Positions 7,546 to 13,505 of a DNA stretch of 13,505 nt are shown one piece after another. The stretch is from an uncultured Muribaculaceae bacterium (lineage in GTDB: Bacteria; Bacteroidota; Bacteroidia; Bacteroidales; Muribaculaceae), in assembly GCA_910584125.1 (NCBI GenBank), contig CAJTXU010000046.1:1-13505 (forward strand). The letters run 5' to 3'. The notes under the pieces are model-generated. The model saw only the letters and a program-made list of their open reading frames with translations. It ran no database searches and had not been told where the DNA came from. Position 1 is the stretch's first letter. Every line of letters begins with the position of its first letter. Position numbers and translations under genes: made by a program.

Positions 7546-7749
7546 TTACCCTCCGAAAGCCGCGGATATCACCACTATGTCGTCGTTCTGGTCGAGTGCG
7601 GTCGCGTCCCAGCGGCTCCGGGGCACGAGCCTGCCGTTCAGGGCCACGGCCGTGCCCCCGTCGGGCACTCCCTTCCATCTTAGCGTCTCGCCGAGGGTCG
7701 TCAGGCCCTCGGGCAGGCTCACGGTCTCGTTGTTGATCTTTACTGTCAT
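7546..7749 (-). CDS. thiS: Sulfur carrier protein ThiS
   Basis: A 67-residue ubiquitin-like protein ending in the required Gly-Gly (ISAAFGG). The C-terminus is adenylated and turned into a thiocarboxylate that delivers sulfur to ThiG. Family blocks visible: the beta-hairpin start MTVKINNETVSLPEG, VALNGRLVPRSRW, and DDIVVISAAFGG. It is the first gene of the operon, with a promoter match 63-94 nt upstream of the ATG. The activating enzyme ThiF is not in the window. Confidence 0.96.
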   Translation of the reverse strand: MTVKINNETVSLPEGLTTLGETLRWKGVPDGGTAVALNGRLVPRSRWDATALDQNDDIVVISAAFGG

Positions 7750-7811
7750 GTCTGAGTCGTTTGTCGCGGGCGGTCTGGCTCTCGGCCGCGCCGCCAGCGG
7801 TTATCGTCTAA

Positions 7812-7843
7812 CAAAGTTAGTGGTTATTCGCCGAAAAAACAAA
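7812..7843 (-). promoter_or_regulatory. Promoter of the thi operon (Bacteroidetes type)
   Basis: On the minus strand TTTG (complement of 7840-7843), exactly 20 nt, then TAACTTTG (complement of 7812-7819). This is a perfect match to the Bacteroidetes primary-sigma consensus TTTG-N19-21-TAnnTTTG. Transcription would start near 7805, giving a leader of about 55 nt before the thiS ATG at 7749. That is too short for a standard TPP riboswitch, and no CUGAGA or related core motif is seen in it. Confidence 0.8.
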
Positions 7844-7849
7844 AAAATT

Positions 7850-8186
7850 TTCAACAAAGATGTTCCACGAACCCGCCCGCGCCTCTAACTCCTATATAAA
7901 ACTGACTGCAATGGCGCGCTTCGGTTGTGGAACAAAACGGTATCATCCGCGGCGATGTGATATGTGTTGCACTCGGGTTTGTGATATATATCAGATTATC
8001 AATATTATAAAGCGGCGTCTGAGTCCCTGCCGGGGCCTTGTCCGGGTCTCTTGTTACAAATCGTTGACTTTCAGAGCAGTATGTTTTTTGCCAAATAATC
8101 AAGAAAAATTCGATTTTTTTTTTACAAATTTTTGTTATTATTTTGTATTCGGAAAAGGCGCGTCAGTCTGCGCCGACCGAACTGCG
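7850..8186. other. thiS-dnaA divergent intergenic region; AT-rich stretch
   Basis: This stretch holds no gene I can support. TGTTCCAC at 7861-7868 and its reverse complement GTGGAACA at 7927-7934 form a split inverted repeat. From 8081 to 8150 only 12 of 70 bases are G or C, with runs of A and T (ten T at 8114-8123), in sharp contrast to the GC-rich surroundings. Such DNA would unwind easily and could hold the dnaA promoter or an origin unwinding element. I saw no exact DnaA box (TTATCCACA) and no full -33/-7 promoter reading towards dnaA; TTATTTTG at 8137-8144 is a 7/8 match to the -7 box. Confidence 0.5.
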
Positions 8187-9575
8187 ATGGAAGAATATAA
8201 ACTTAAATGGAACAGATGTCTTGACAAGATCCGCGACAATCTGGGCGAGGAGAGGTTCAAAGCCTGGTTCTCTAAAGTCGAGGCCAAGGATTACGCCGAC
8301 CATAAGCTCGTGCTGCTTGTGCCGTCGCGATTCTATGTCGAGAAGTTCGAGGATGACTTTTATAATGTGATGCACGCCGCCATACGCTCGGAGTTTGGCG
8401 ACGGCATACGTCTTGCGTACGATTATTTCGTGATCGGAGGCGACCAGGGCTCTAAGGTGTCGATCCAGAGCCCCGAGCATTCGCATCTGCTCAAGAACAA
8501 GCTCGAGCAGTCTCTCTCCAACAAGCCTGTTGAAAGCCGGGCCATGCAGTTCGACTCGCAGCTCAACAGCGCGCTGAATTTCGAGAACTACGTCACCGGG
8601 CGCAGCAACCGCCTGCCGTACACCATCGCCGAGCATATCGCCAATCATCCCGAGAAGCCTGATTTCAATCCTTTCTTCCTCTACGGCAATGTCGGGGTGG
8701 GCAAGACCCATCTAATCCAGGCCATAGGCATCCGCATCAAGGAGCGCAACCCGCGCGCGCGCGTGCTCTTTGTTTCTATGCGCCAGTTCCAGAACCTGTA
8801 TCAGAGCGCGTATCTGAAGAAGGAGATTCCTGACTTCATCAACTGGTTCCAGCAGATGGACGCGATTCTTTTCGACGACCTCCAGGAGCTTTCGGGCAAG
8901 ACCGGTACGGCCGACGCCCTCTTCCCGATCTTCAATCATCTTCATCAGAACAACAAGAAGCTGGTCTTCACGTGCGACCGTCCGCCCATGGAGCTCGACG
9001 GCATCGCCGACCGTCTGATCGACCGTTTCAAGTGGGGCATCACCGAGCCGCTTGAGAATCCCGATTACGAGCTGCGCCGCAACATCCTTAAGTTCAAGGC
9101 CTCGCGCAACGGCCTCGACCTCTCGGACGACATCATCGACCTCATCGCCAAGAGTTCCAACGGCTCCGTGCGCGAGCTCGAGGGCATCGTCATGGGTCTG
9201 TATACTCGCTCGATATCCGAGAACGCGCCCATCACGGTCGATCTCGCCGAGAAGGTGATAAGCCATCTGGTGAAGAAGGTAGAGCGCAAGACGGTGAATT
9301 TCGACATGATCGTGGAGAACACGGCCGAGTTCTATCGGCTGAATCCGGACGCTATATTCAGCAAGAGCCGCCTGCGCGACATAGCCGACGCGCGCCAGAT
9401 GATAATGTATCTGTGCAAGAAGCACACTGGTCTCTCGTCGCCGGCGATCGGGGCGAAGCTCAACCGCAAGCACGCCACCGTGCTGCACGGCATCAGTGCC
9501 GTTTCGGACCGTCTCGAGGTGTCGCGCGAGCTTCAGGAAGCCGTCTCCACCATCGAGAAGGCCATGCTCGGATAA
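8187..9575 (+). CDS. dnaA: Chromosomal replication initiator DnaA
   Basis: A 462-residue AAA+ ATPase that binds and opens the replication origin. Domain I is at about 1-85 (KWNRCLDKIRDNLGEERFKAWF), followed by a short linker (86-128) and the AAA+ core at about 129-345. Walker A is GNVGVGKT (167-174), Walker B ILFDDLQEL (227-235), and R280 in DRFKWG fits the arginine finger. Domain IV at about 370-462 carries the DnaA signature IGAKLNRKHATVLHGI (421-436). The ATG at 8187 was chosen because it begins domain I; the frame stays open upstream to 7860, but that part is intergenic in nature. It is transcribed away from the thi operon and ends 25 nt before a strong two-way terminator. Confidence 0.98.
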   Translation: MEEYKLKWNRCLDKIRDNLGEERFKAWFSKVEAKDYADHKLVLLVPSRFYVEKFEDDFYNVMHAAIRSEFGDGIRLAYDYFVIGGDQGSKVSIQSPEHSHLLKNKLEQSLSNKPVESRAMQFDSQLNSALNFENYVTGRSNRLPYTIAEHIANHPEKPDFNPFFLYGNVGVGKTHLIQAIGIRIKERNPRARVLFVSMRQFQNLYQSAYLKKEIPDFINWFQQMDAILFDDLQELSGKTGTADALFPIFNHLHQNNKKLVFTCDRPPMELDGIADRLIDRFKWGITEPLENPDYELRRNILKFKASRNGLDLSDDIIDLIAKSSNGSVRELEGIVMGLYTRSISENAPITVDLAEKVISHLVKKVERKTVNFDMIVENTAEFYRLNPDAIFSKSRLRDIADARQMIMYLCKKHTGLSSPAIGAKLNRKHATVLHGISAVSDRLEVSRELQEAVSTIEKAMLG

Positions 9576-9599
9576 CGCCCCTGTCCGACGACATAATAA

Positions 9600-9641
9600 G
9601 AAACAAAAAACTCCGGCGTCACCACCGGAGTTTTTTGTTTC
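9600..9641. terminator. Bidirectional intrinsic terminator, dnaA / TPR gene
   Basis: A perfect 17-bp stem: GAAACAAAAAACTCCGG (9600-9616) and its reverse complement at 9625-9641, with an 8-nt loop. The stem has a CTCCGG/CCGGAG core next to the loop and six T on each strand after it, so it can stop transcripts from dnaA and from the convergent TPR gene. Confidence 0.92.
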
Positions 9642-9736
9642 GTATTCACGAGGACTTTAATGAAGGGTGTGAATCTGCAAATCCTGAAATCTTCTGACGA
9701 AGGCGGAGTGCTTATGCCGGGTGGCCGTTGCCGGAT

Positions 9737-11914
9737 TCAGTCGGCGGTCAGGACGTTGTCGAGCACGAGGCGCAGAATCAGCGGGTCGGCGCCGAGGCCT
9801 TCGAGCGTCGGCATGTCGGCGCGGAACGCGAGCTCGAAGTCAGCCGTGCTCTCGCGGGCCGAGAGACGGTAGTGGTTCGCGGCCTCCTTAAGTTCGCCCT
9901 GCAACAGCGCGGCGTGCCCGGCGTTCAGATGGTCGCCCGGCGTCGCCCCGGCCTGGATGATACGGCGATAGTAGCCGGCGCTCTTGGCGAAGTCGCCGTT
10001 GAGCAGCTCGGCCCAGGCGATGGCACGCATTATCTTCAGGTCGTCGGCGCGGAGATAGTTGGCATGGTAGAAATGGGAGAGGGCCCCGGCCGGGTCGCCG
10101 CTGTCCATCAGTACGTCGCCGAGATTCATCATGACGCGGATGTTGTCGGGCTCCATGTCGAGGGCGAGGGCATACAGACGCGCCGCCTCTCCGTAGTCGC
10201 CCAGACGGCGGTTGACGTACGCCAGCCGGTTGGTGAGCCATGGCCCGGGATTCTTGAGAAGCGACGCCTTGACATAGCAGTCGCGGGCCTCCGGGAGGCG
10301 TCCGGCATGCTGATGGCAGAAGCCGATCTTCTCCCACAGCGCCGCGTCGTCGCCATGGCTTTCGGCAAGGGCTGAGAGCAGGGGCAGCGAGTCGTCGTAG
10401 AACTTGCGCTTGAAATAGAACTCGCCGATCAGCGACAGCATGTCGTCGTCGCTCATCATATCGCCGATCACCGGCAGGGCCGTGAACACCAGCGGACGCG
10501 CGAACGGGTCGTTGAAGCCCTCGCGCTTCCTGAAGAGTTTGAAGAAACGGTAGAGGTCGCGCACGAAGAGCAACGTCTCGTTGTCGAACTCCGGAGCCGA
10601 CGACTTCGCGGTCTGCGACTTCAGTTCCTCGCCCATCTGTTCCATCTGGGCCGACATCTGCGAGGCCACCATCTGCCGCTGCGCCTCGGGCATGCGTGCC
10701 GCGGCGAGAGCCAGCGAGTAGAGGTCGGAGTCGCAGATCATGCCGCCCAGCGAGGCGAGACCCTCGATGAATGTCCGCATCTCGTCGGAGAGTCCGAGCT
10801 CGGAGTGGCGGGCGTCGAAGGGGAGAAACCAGTTGGCCGCCGAGTCGAAGAACGGGAAATTCTTGAGGTTGGAGAACGTCACCATCAGCAGGTCGCCGCC
10901 GTCGCTCTGCATCTCGCTGAGTTCCTGCATCTTCTTCGACAGGTCGCTCTTCTCGAGCAGTTCCTCCCACTCGGGGTTGAATTCTGCGGGGCCGATGTCG
11001 CCGTCGGCGGGGCCGCGACGCAGCGACTTTACTATTTCGGGGCGCAGCTTCATGAGTTCGGGCAGCACCTCGTTCTTCATCTTGTCGGCGATCCGCTCGG
11101 TGTCGCGGGTGCCGACGATGACGCGGATCACCTGCCGCAGACGACTGTAGGCCATGATGTCGTCGTTCCAGAGCGACAGGCGGGCCGTCATGCGCGGGTC
11201 GGCGCTGATGCGGGCGGGGTGGGCGGTCATGGCCAGCACGATGCCTGTCAGGGCGCGCGCCGAATATCTCTGGCTGACGCCGGCCTCGTAGACGTCGAGC
11301 AGGGCGTTCATCTTGCCGCGGTCGTAGAAGAAGAGCAGCGAGAGCGTCAGAGCGGCGATCGAGACGGCCGCCATGGTGTCGTCGGCATATCCCGAGGTGA
11401 GGTATGAGGCGAGGTCGGAATACTCGCGGTCGTCGCCCAGCGAGGTGAACACCGCGTCGAAGAGGCGGCGCTGCAGCTCCTCGCAACGGCGGCGCTGCTG
11501 CGAGGCGTCGTTGCCGGCGGCCTCGGCAAGCGACAGCTCAGAGACGGCGTTGCCGTATTCGCCGAGTATGTCCGACAGGCGTTCGCGGCGGTAGTCGCCG
11601 ACGCGCAGCGTCGAGTAGTAGTAGCCGGGATTGTCGACAGCCTCGGCGGCGCGCAGTGCGCGGTCGGAGAGCGAACGCAGGCGCTCGGTGATGTCGGAGA
11701 GCTGAGCGGCGCGTCCTTCGTCGGGCATGCCCTCCATCATATAATGGGTCATGTAACGGTAGGTCTCGCCGATGCGTTCGGCTTCCTGCATATATCTTGA
11801 GAGGCCGGTGGCGCCCAGCATCGAGCGCACTTCGGCCAGCGCGGCCGAGACGCGGAGGTCGTCGAGCAGCGAGTCCACGCGGTCATGTCTTTTCCTGATA
11901 TCTTTCTTATCCAT
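9737..11914 (-). CDS. TPR-repeat protein of unknown function
   Basis: A 725-residue, strongly alpha-helical protein. The C-terminal part, about 492-690, contains at least five TPR units (for example YDDSLPLLSALAESHGDDAA, then LWEKIGFCHQHAGRLPEARD, and GDYGEAARLYALALDMEPDN). The N-terminal 490 residues are also helical but not recognisable; they contain charged and coiled-coil-like stretches (about 315-340 and 405-435) and one hydrophobic helix at 181-197, probably buried rather than membrane-spanning. There is no signal peptide (MDKKDIRKRHDRV), so it is likely cytoplasmic. TPR proteins act as scaffolds for other proteins; the partner is unknown. It is convergent with dnaA and shares its terminator, which does not by itself imply a shared role. 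The ATG at 11914 gives a natural polar start. No gene symbol is justified. Confidence 0.9.
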   Translation of the reverse strand: MDKKDIRKRHDRVDSLLDDLRVSAALAEVRSMLGATGLSRYMQEAERIGETYRYMTHYMMEGMPDEGRAAQLSDITERLRSLSDRALRAAEAVDNPGYYYSTLRVGDYRRERLSDILGEYGNAVSELSLAEAAGNDASQQRRRCEELQRRLFDAVFTSLGDDREYSDLASYLTSGYADDTMAAVSIAALTLSLLFFYDRGKMNALLDVYEAGVSQRYSARALTGIVLAMTAHPARISADPRMTARLSLWNDDIMAYSRLRQVIRVIVGTRDTERIADKMKNEVLPELMKLRPEIVKSLRRGPADGDIGPAEFNPEWEELLEKSDLSKKMQELSEMQSDGGDLLMVTFSNLKNFPFFDSAANWFLPFDARHSELGLSDEMRTFIEGLASLGGMICDSDLYSLALAAARMPEAQRQMVASQMSAQMEQMGEELKSQTAKSSAPEFDNETLLFVRDLYRFFKLFRKREGFNDPFARPLVFTALPVIGDMMSDDDMLSLIGEFYFKRKFYDDSLPLLSALAESHGDDAALWEKIGFCHQHAGRLPEARDCYVKASLLKNPGPWLTNRLAYVNRRLGDYGEAARLYALALDMEPDNIRVMMNLGDVLMDSGDPAGALSHFYHANYLRADDLKIMRAIAWAELLNGDFAKSAGYYRRIIQAGATPGDHLNAGHAALLQGELKEAANHYRLSARESTADFELAFRADMPTLEGLGADPLILRLVLDNVLTAD

Positions 11915-12184
11915 AATAGTCAGCGGAGTAACGATGTCATATTATATAACAAATTCCGTTCCAAAAAAGCGACAGTGGCTCCGATTACGCCGCCACCGTG
12001 AAAAACATAAGGCCAGAGATCCAGAGGGCTACGCAATACTTTGTAGGAGCATAGGACTACGCAGCGGCCCACGGAGGCCCGGCGCGCGTCCCAGCATGGA
12101 AGGGCGGACGTCCCCGGACGCCCAAGGGTCTGTACGCGAGGGATATGTCGCTACTCCATGTCGTCAAGGACATCTTGTGTGTAG

Positions 12185-12237
12185 CCGGGGGTATGGCGGC
12201 GACGGCGCGAAGCGCATCGTCGCCGCCATACCCCCGG
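12185..12237. repeat. Perfect 20-bp inverted repeat (palindromic element)
   Basis: Left arm 12185-12204 (CCGGGGGTATGGCGGCGACG) and right arm 12218-12237 are exact reverse complements. The 13-nt centre itself holds GCGC-GAA-GCGC (12205-12215), so the whole 53 nt can fold into one long hairpin. The element is flanked on each side by TAG (12182-12184 and 12238-12240), as a short target duplication would be. No T-tract follows. It could be a dispersed palindromic repeat, a terminator-like structure, or part of an RNA. Confidence 0.8.
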
Positions 12238-12255
12238 TAGATGAGTGAGTCATAT

Positions 12256-12271
12256 GTGTCGGCAACGACAC
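12256..12271. repeat. Small hairpin with GCAA tetraloop
   Basis: GTGTCG (12256-12261) pairs with CGACAC (12266-12271) around the GNRA loop GCAA on the + strand. The bases 12269-12277 (CACCTTGTT) can instead pair with AACAAGGTG at 12337-12345, so the two pairings exclude each other. Any RNA role is speculative. Confidence 0.45.
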
Positions 12272-12306
12272 CTTGTTGCACAACCATTATTGCCGTGTCT
12301 CAAATT

Positions 12307-12327
12307 CAACACCCAACACTCAACATC
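12307..12327. repeat. Degenerate 7-nt tandem repeat downstream of fic
   Basis: Three consecutive units CAACACC, CAACACT, CAACATC on the + strand, starting 23 nt past the fic stop codon. It resembles low-complexity repeats found in Bacteroidales intergenic DNA. Its role is unknown. Confidence 0.5.
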
Positions 12328-12349
12328 CAAAATCAGAACAAGGTGCCTG

Positions 12350-13417
12350 TCAGACTGATTGGGAAGCAAATATGTGCCAGCTGCCGTCTTTCTCTCTACG
12401 TTGCAGATAGCCGTTCTTGATCATCGTTTGCAACTGCTTTTTTACTGCGCGGGGAACAATTCCGGCCGAGACCGAAATTTCATCGATTGTGATATCGGGA
12501 TTTTCATTGATGGCTTTCAGCATCAAAGCGCTGCTCGGACTTCTGAACACAATTTTCTTGCCGTCATACCACCATACGTTTTCCGATGTTTCTTTCGCAA
12601 ACTCAATATTATATTTTATTTCTTCAATTACGAGTGAATTAAAATAGCGCATGAAATGTTTGATCTTGCTCAATGGAGCCTGCGCGCCTTCCGATGGAAT
12701 CTCTCCGACTTCCAGATCGCTTTGATGCAGTGCTTCAAGATATTCATGTTTGTTCCTACTGCGCACCACAATCATTGGCCAGTCATGTCGTGCCAAAATA
12801 TAATTGACCATCAATCGGGCGATTCTGCCATTGCCATCCTCAAACGGATGGATGCGGATATAGCGGTAATGGAACAGTGCCGCTAATTCAACAGGCGTAT
12901 ATTGCCCGGATTTTTCAGCTTCATTGTACCAATCGACAAGTGAGCTCATCAGTGCGGGCGTTTCTTTCGGCGAGGCATATTCAAATCTGTCTCCATATCG
13001 AGTGATTACACTGTTGGGACGAGTCTTGTATTGGCCGGCATGAATAGTGTAACTTGTTGTTCCTCCGCCCGGCAGATTGCGATACACAGTGTAGTCCTCT
13101 CGCAATAGTGTCTTGTGTAGCTGCCGGATGAAATTTTGCGTCAGCGGATGATCTTTGAGTCCGGCTTCCTCGGTCATCATCTTCACTCCTACCTGACTGG
13201 CCTTCATATCGACAAAGTCCTTCAAATCGCCTTCGCCGGTGACTTTCCCGAACAGAAGCAACAGTTCAGTCTGACCATAAGTCAGCGTGTTGCCTTCGAT
13301 ATGGTTGCTGTTGAAGTTGTAGTCAACAGAGAACCGTTGACTGAGAAGATACCGTTTTCTTTCAGAAAGCGGAAGGAGGGATCTCCACTGTCTATATATG
13401 TCGTCTAATTTATCCAT
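12350..13417 (-). CDS. Fic-family protein with N-terminal inhibitory helix (class II) and C-terminal winged helix
   Basis: A 355-residue protein. The catalytic Fic motif HPFEDGNGRIAR (190-201) is intact: the catalytic His190 and the GNGR phosphate-binding loop are present, so it should be able to transfer AMP (or another nucleotide part) to a hydroxyl group of a target protein. Near the N-terminus S37-N-H-I-E41-G42-N matches the inhibitory helix motif (S/T)xxxE(G/N), whose glutamate blocks ATP in the active site; this places it in class II, self-inhibited Fic proteins. The beta-hairpin flap that positions targets is likely around 118-135 (GGGTTSYTIHAGQYKT). Residues about 296-350 (ITIDEISVSAGIVPRAVKKQ, then QTMIKNGYLQRR) look like a winged helix, perhaps for DNA binding and self-regulation. 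The DNA is more AT-rich than its neighbours, suggesting recent transfer. The target is unknown; no separate antitoxin gene is seen in the window. Confidence 0.95.
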   Translation of the reverse strand: MDKLDDIYRQWRSLLPLSERKRYLLSQRFSVDYNFNSNHIEGNTLTYGQTELLLLFGKVTGEGDLKDFVDMKASQVGVKMMTEEAGLKDHPLTQNFIRQLHKTLLREDYTVYRNLPGGGTTSYTIHAGQYKTRPNSVITRYGDRFEYASPKETPALMSSLVDWYNEAEKSGQYTPVELAALFHYRYIRIHPFEDGNGRIARLMVNYILARHDWPMIVVRSRNKHEYLEALHQSDLEVGEIPSEGAQAPLSKIKHFMRYFNSLVIEEIKYNIEFAKETSENVWWYDGKKIVFRSPSSALMLKAINENPDITIDEISVSAGIVPRAVKKQLQTMIKNGYLQRREKDGSWHIFASQSV

Positions 13418-13428
13418 ATTCTAATAAA

Positions 13429-13505
13429 GTGAACGTTCAGACGTTCCCTTAGTGAACGTTCAGACGTTCCCTTAGTGAACGTTCAGACGTTCCCTTAGTG
13501 AACGT
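13429..13505. repeat. Tandem array of 23-nt dyad repeats before fic
   Basis: Three identical 23-nt units lie at 13429-13451, 13452-13474 and 13475-13497; a fourth begins at 13498 and is cut by the window end. Each unit holds GAACGTTC, an 8-nt palindrome, and a wider inverted repeat GAACGT-TCAG-ACGTTC. There are no spacers, so it is not a CRISPR array. The array stops 11 nt before the fic ATG. It could be an operator array, an iteron-like set, or a variable-number repeat that alters fic expression. Confidence 0.9.

Larger units (their letters stand above)
11915..12349. other. 435-nt gene-free region rich in hairpins
   Basis: Between the divergent 5' end of the TPR gene and the 3' end of fic I can support no gene. 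It holds the promoter region of the TPR gene (AT-rich, about 11935-11965), a GC-rich block at 12060-12125 with small inverted repeats, a direct repeat CTACGCA (12029-12035 and 12058-12064), the large palindrome at 12185-12237, a GCAA-capped hairpin at 12256-12271, and a 7-nt repeat at 12307-12327. A frame at 12057-12287 (-) is open for 76 codons but crosses the palindrome and looks like a chance frame. Confidence 0.55.

Noticed and set aside
7860..8186. Upstream in-frame extension of dnaA (109 residues)
   Set aside because: The DNA is AT-rich intergenic sequence, the translation is low-complexity and unlike any DnaA, and the ATG at 8187 matches the start of domain I.
7750..8186. TPP riboswitch for the thi operon
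   Set aside because: The conserved CUGAGA and the pyrophosphate-binding core were not found on the minus strand; a covariance-model search would settle it.
9660..9872. 70-codon frame (+) after the dnaA terminator
   Set aside because: It overlaps the end of the TPR gene on the other strand and has no motif.
9888..11486. 532-codon open frame on the - strand
   Set aside because: It is an alternative frame within the TPR gene, arginine- and proline-rich in the way typical of GC-rich shadow frames.
12057..12287. 76-codon frame (-) in the gap between fic and the TPR gene
   Set aside because: It is made partly of the palindrome (both arms are translated) and shows no recognisable domain; more likely a repeat element than a protein.
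13429..13505. Possible CRISPR array
   Set aside because: Units are contiguous and identical with no spacers, and no cas gene is present.

Overview
The window looks like a GC-rich chromosome segment from the order Bacteroidales, most likely a gut Muribaculaceae-like organism. The grounds are genes without Shine-Dalgarno sites, promoter matches of the Bacteroidetes type (TTTG, about 20 nt, TAnnTTTG), a thiamine operon of the Bacteroides kind (thiS/E/G/C/H with a second ThiE-like protein), a TPR-membrane-HTH lipoprotein regulator, and short degenerate tandem repeats after stop codons. The genus is an inference; no rRNA or tRNA gene is visible.

Layout: (1) 1-132, a GC-rich hairpin, short direct repeats and a likely promoter; (2) 133-1806 (+), a membrane-tethered TPR regulator with a C-terminal helix-turn-helix; (3) 1790-2371 (-), iron-type superoxide dismutase, overlapping the regulator tail to tail; (4) 2495-7749 (-), a six-gene thiamine operon transcribed thiS, tenI-like, thiE, thiG, thiC, thiH from a good promoter at 7812-7843, with a hairpin terminator at 2396-2433; (5) 7750-8186, a divergent intergenic region with an extremely AT-rich stretch and a split inverted repeat; (6) 8187-9575 (+), dnaA; (7) 9600-9641, a two-way terminator shared with (8) 9737-11914 (-), a 725-residue TPR protein of unknown role; (9) 11915-12349, a 435-nt gene-free stretch with a perfect 20-bp-arm palindrome and other hairpins; (10) 12350-13417 (-), a self-inhibited (class II) Fic protein in more AT-rich DNA, with a tandem array of 23-nt dyad repeats directly upstream that runs off the window.

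The thi genes cover both branches of thiamine synthesis: ThiC makes the pyrimidine, ThiH/ThiG/ThiS make the thiazole, and ThiE joins them, with a TenI-like paralogue. ThiF (activation of ThiS) and ThiD (pyrimidine kinase) are absent here, and no TPP riboswitch is seen before thiS. ThiH and ThiC are oxygen-sensitive radical enzymes, so a superoxide dismutase next to them makes biological sense, although the linkage may be chance.

The least explained parts are the repeat array in front of fic and the palindrome-rich region between fic and the TPR gene. I did not find a clearly new multi-gene system; those two regions are the best candidates for something undescribed.
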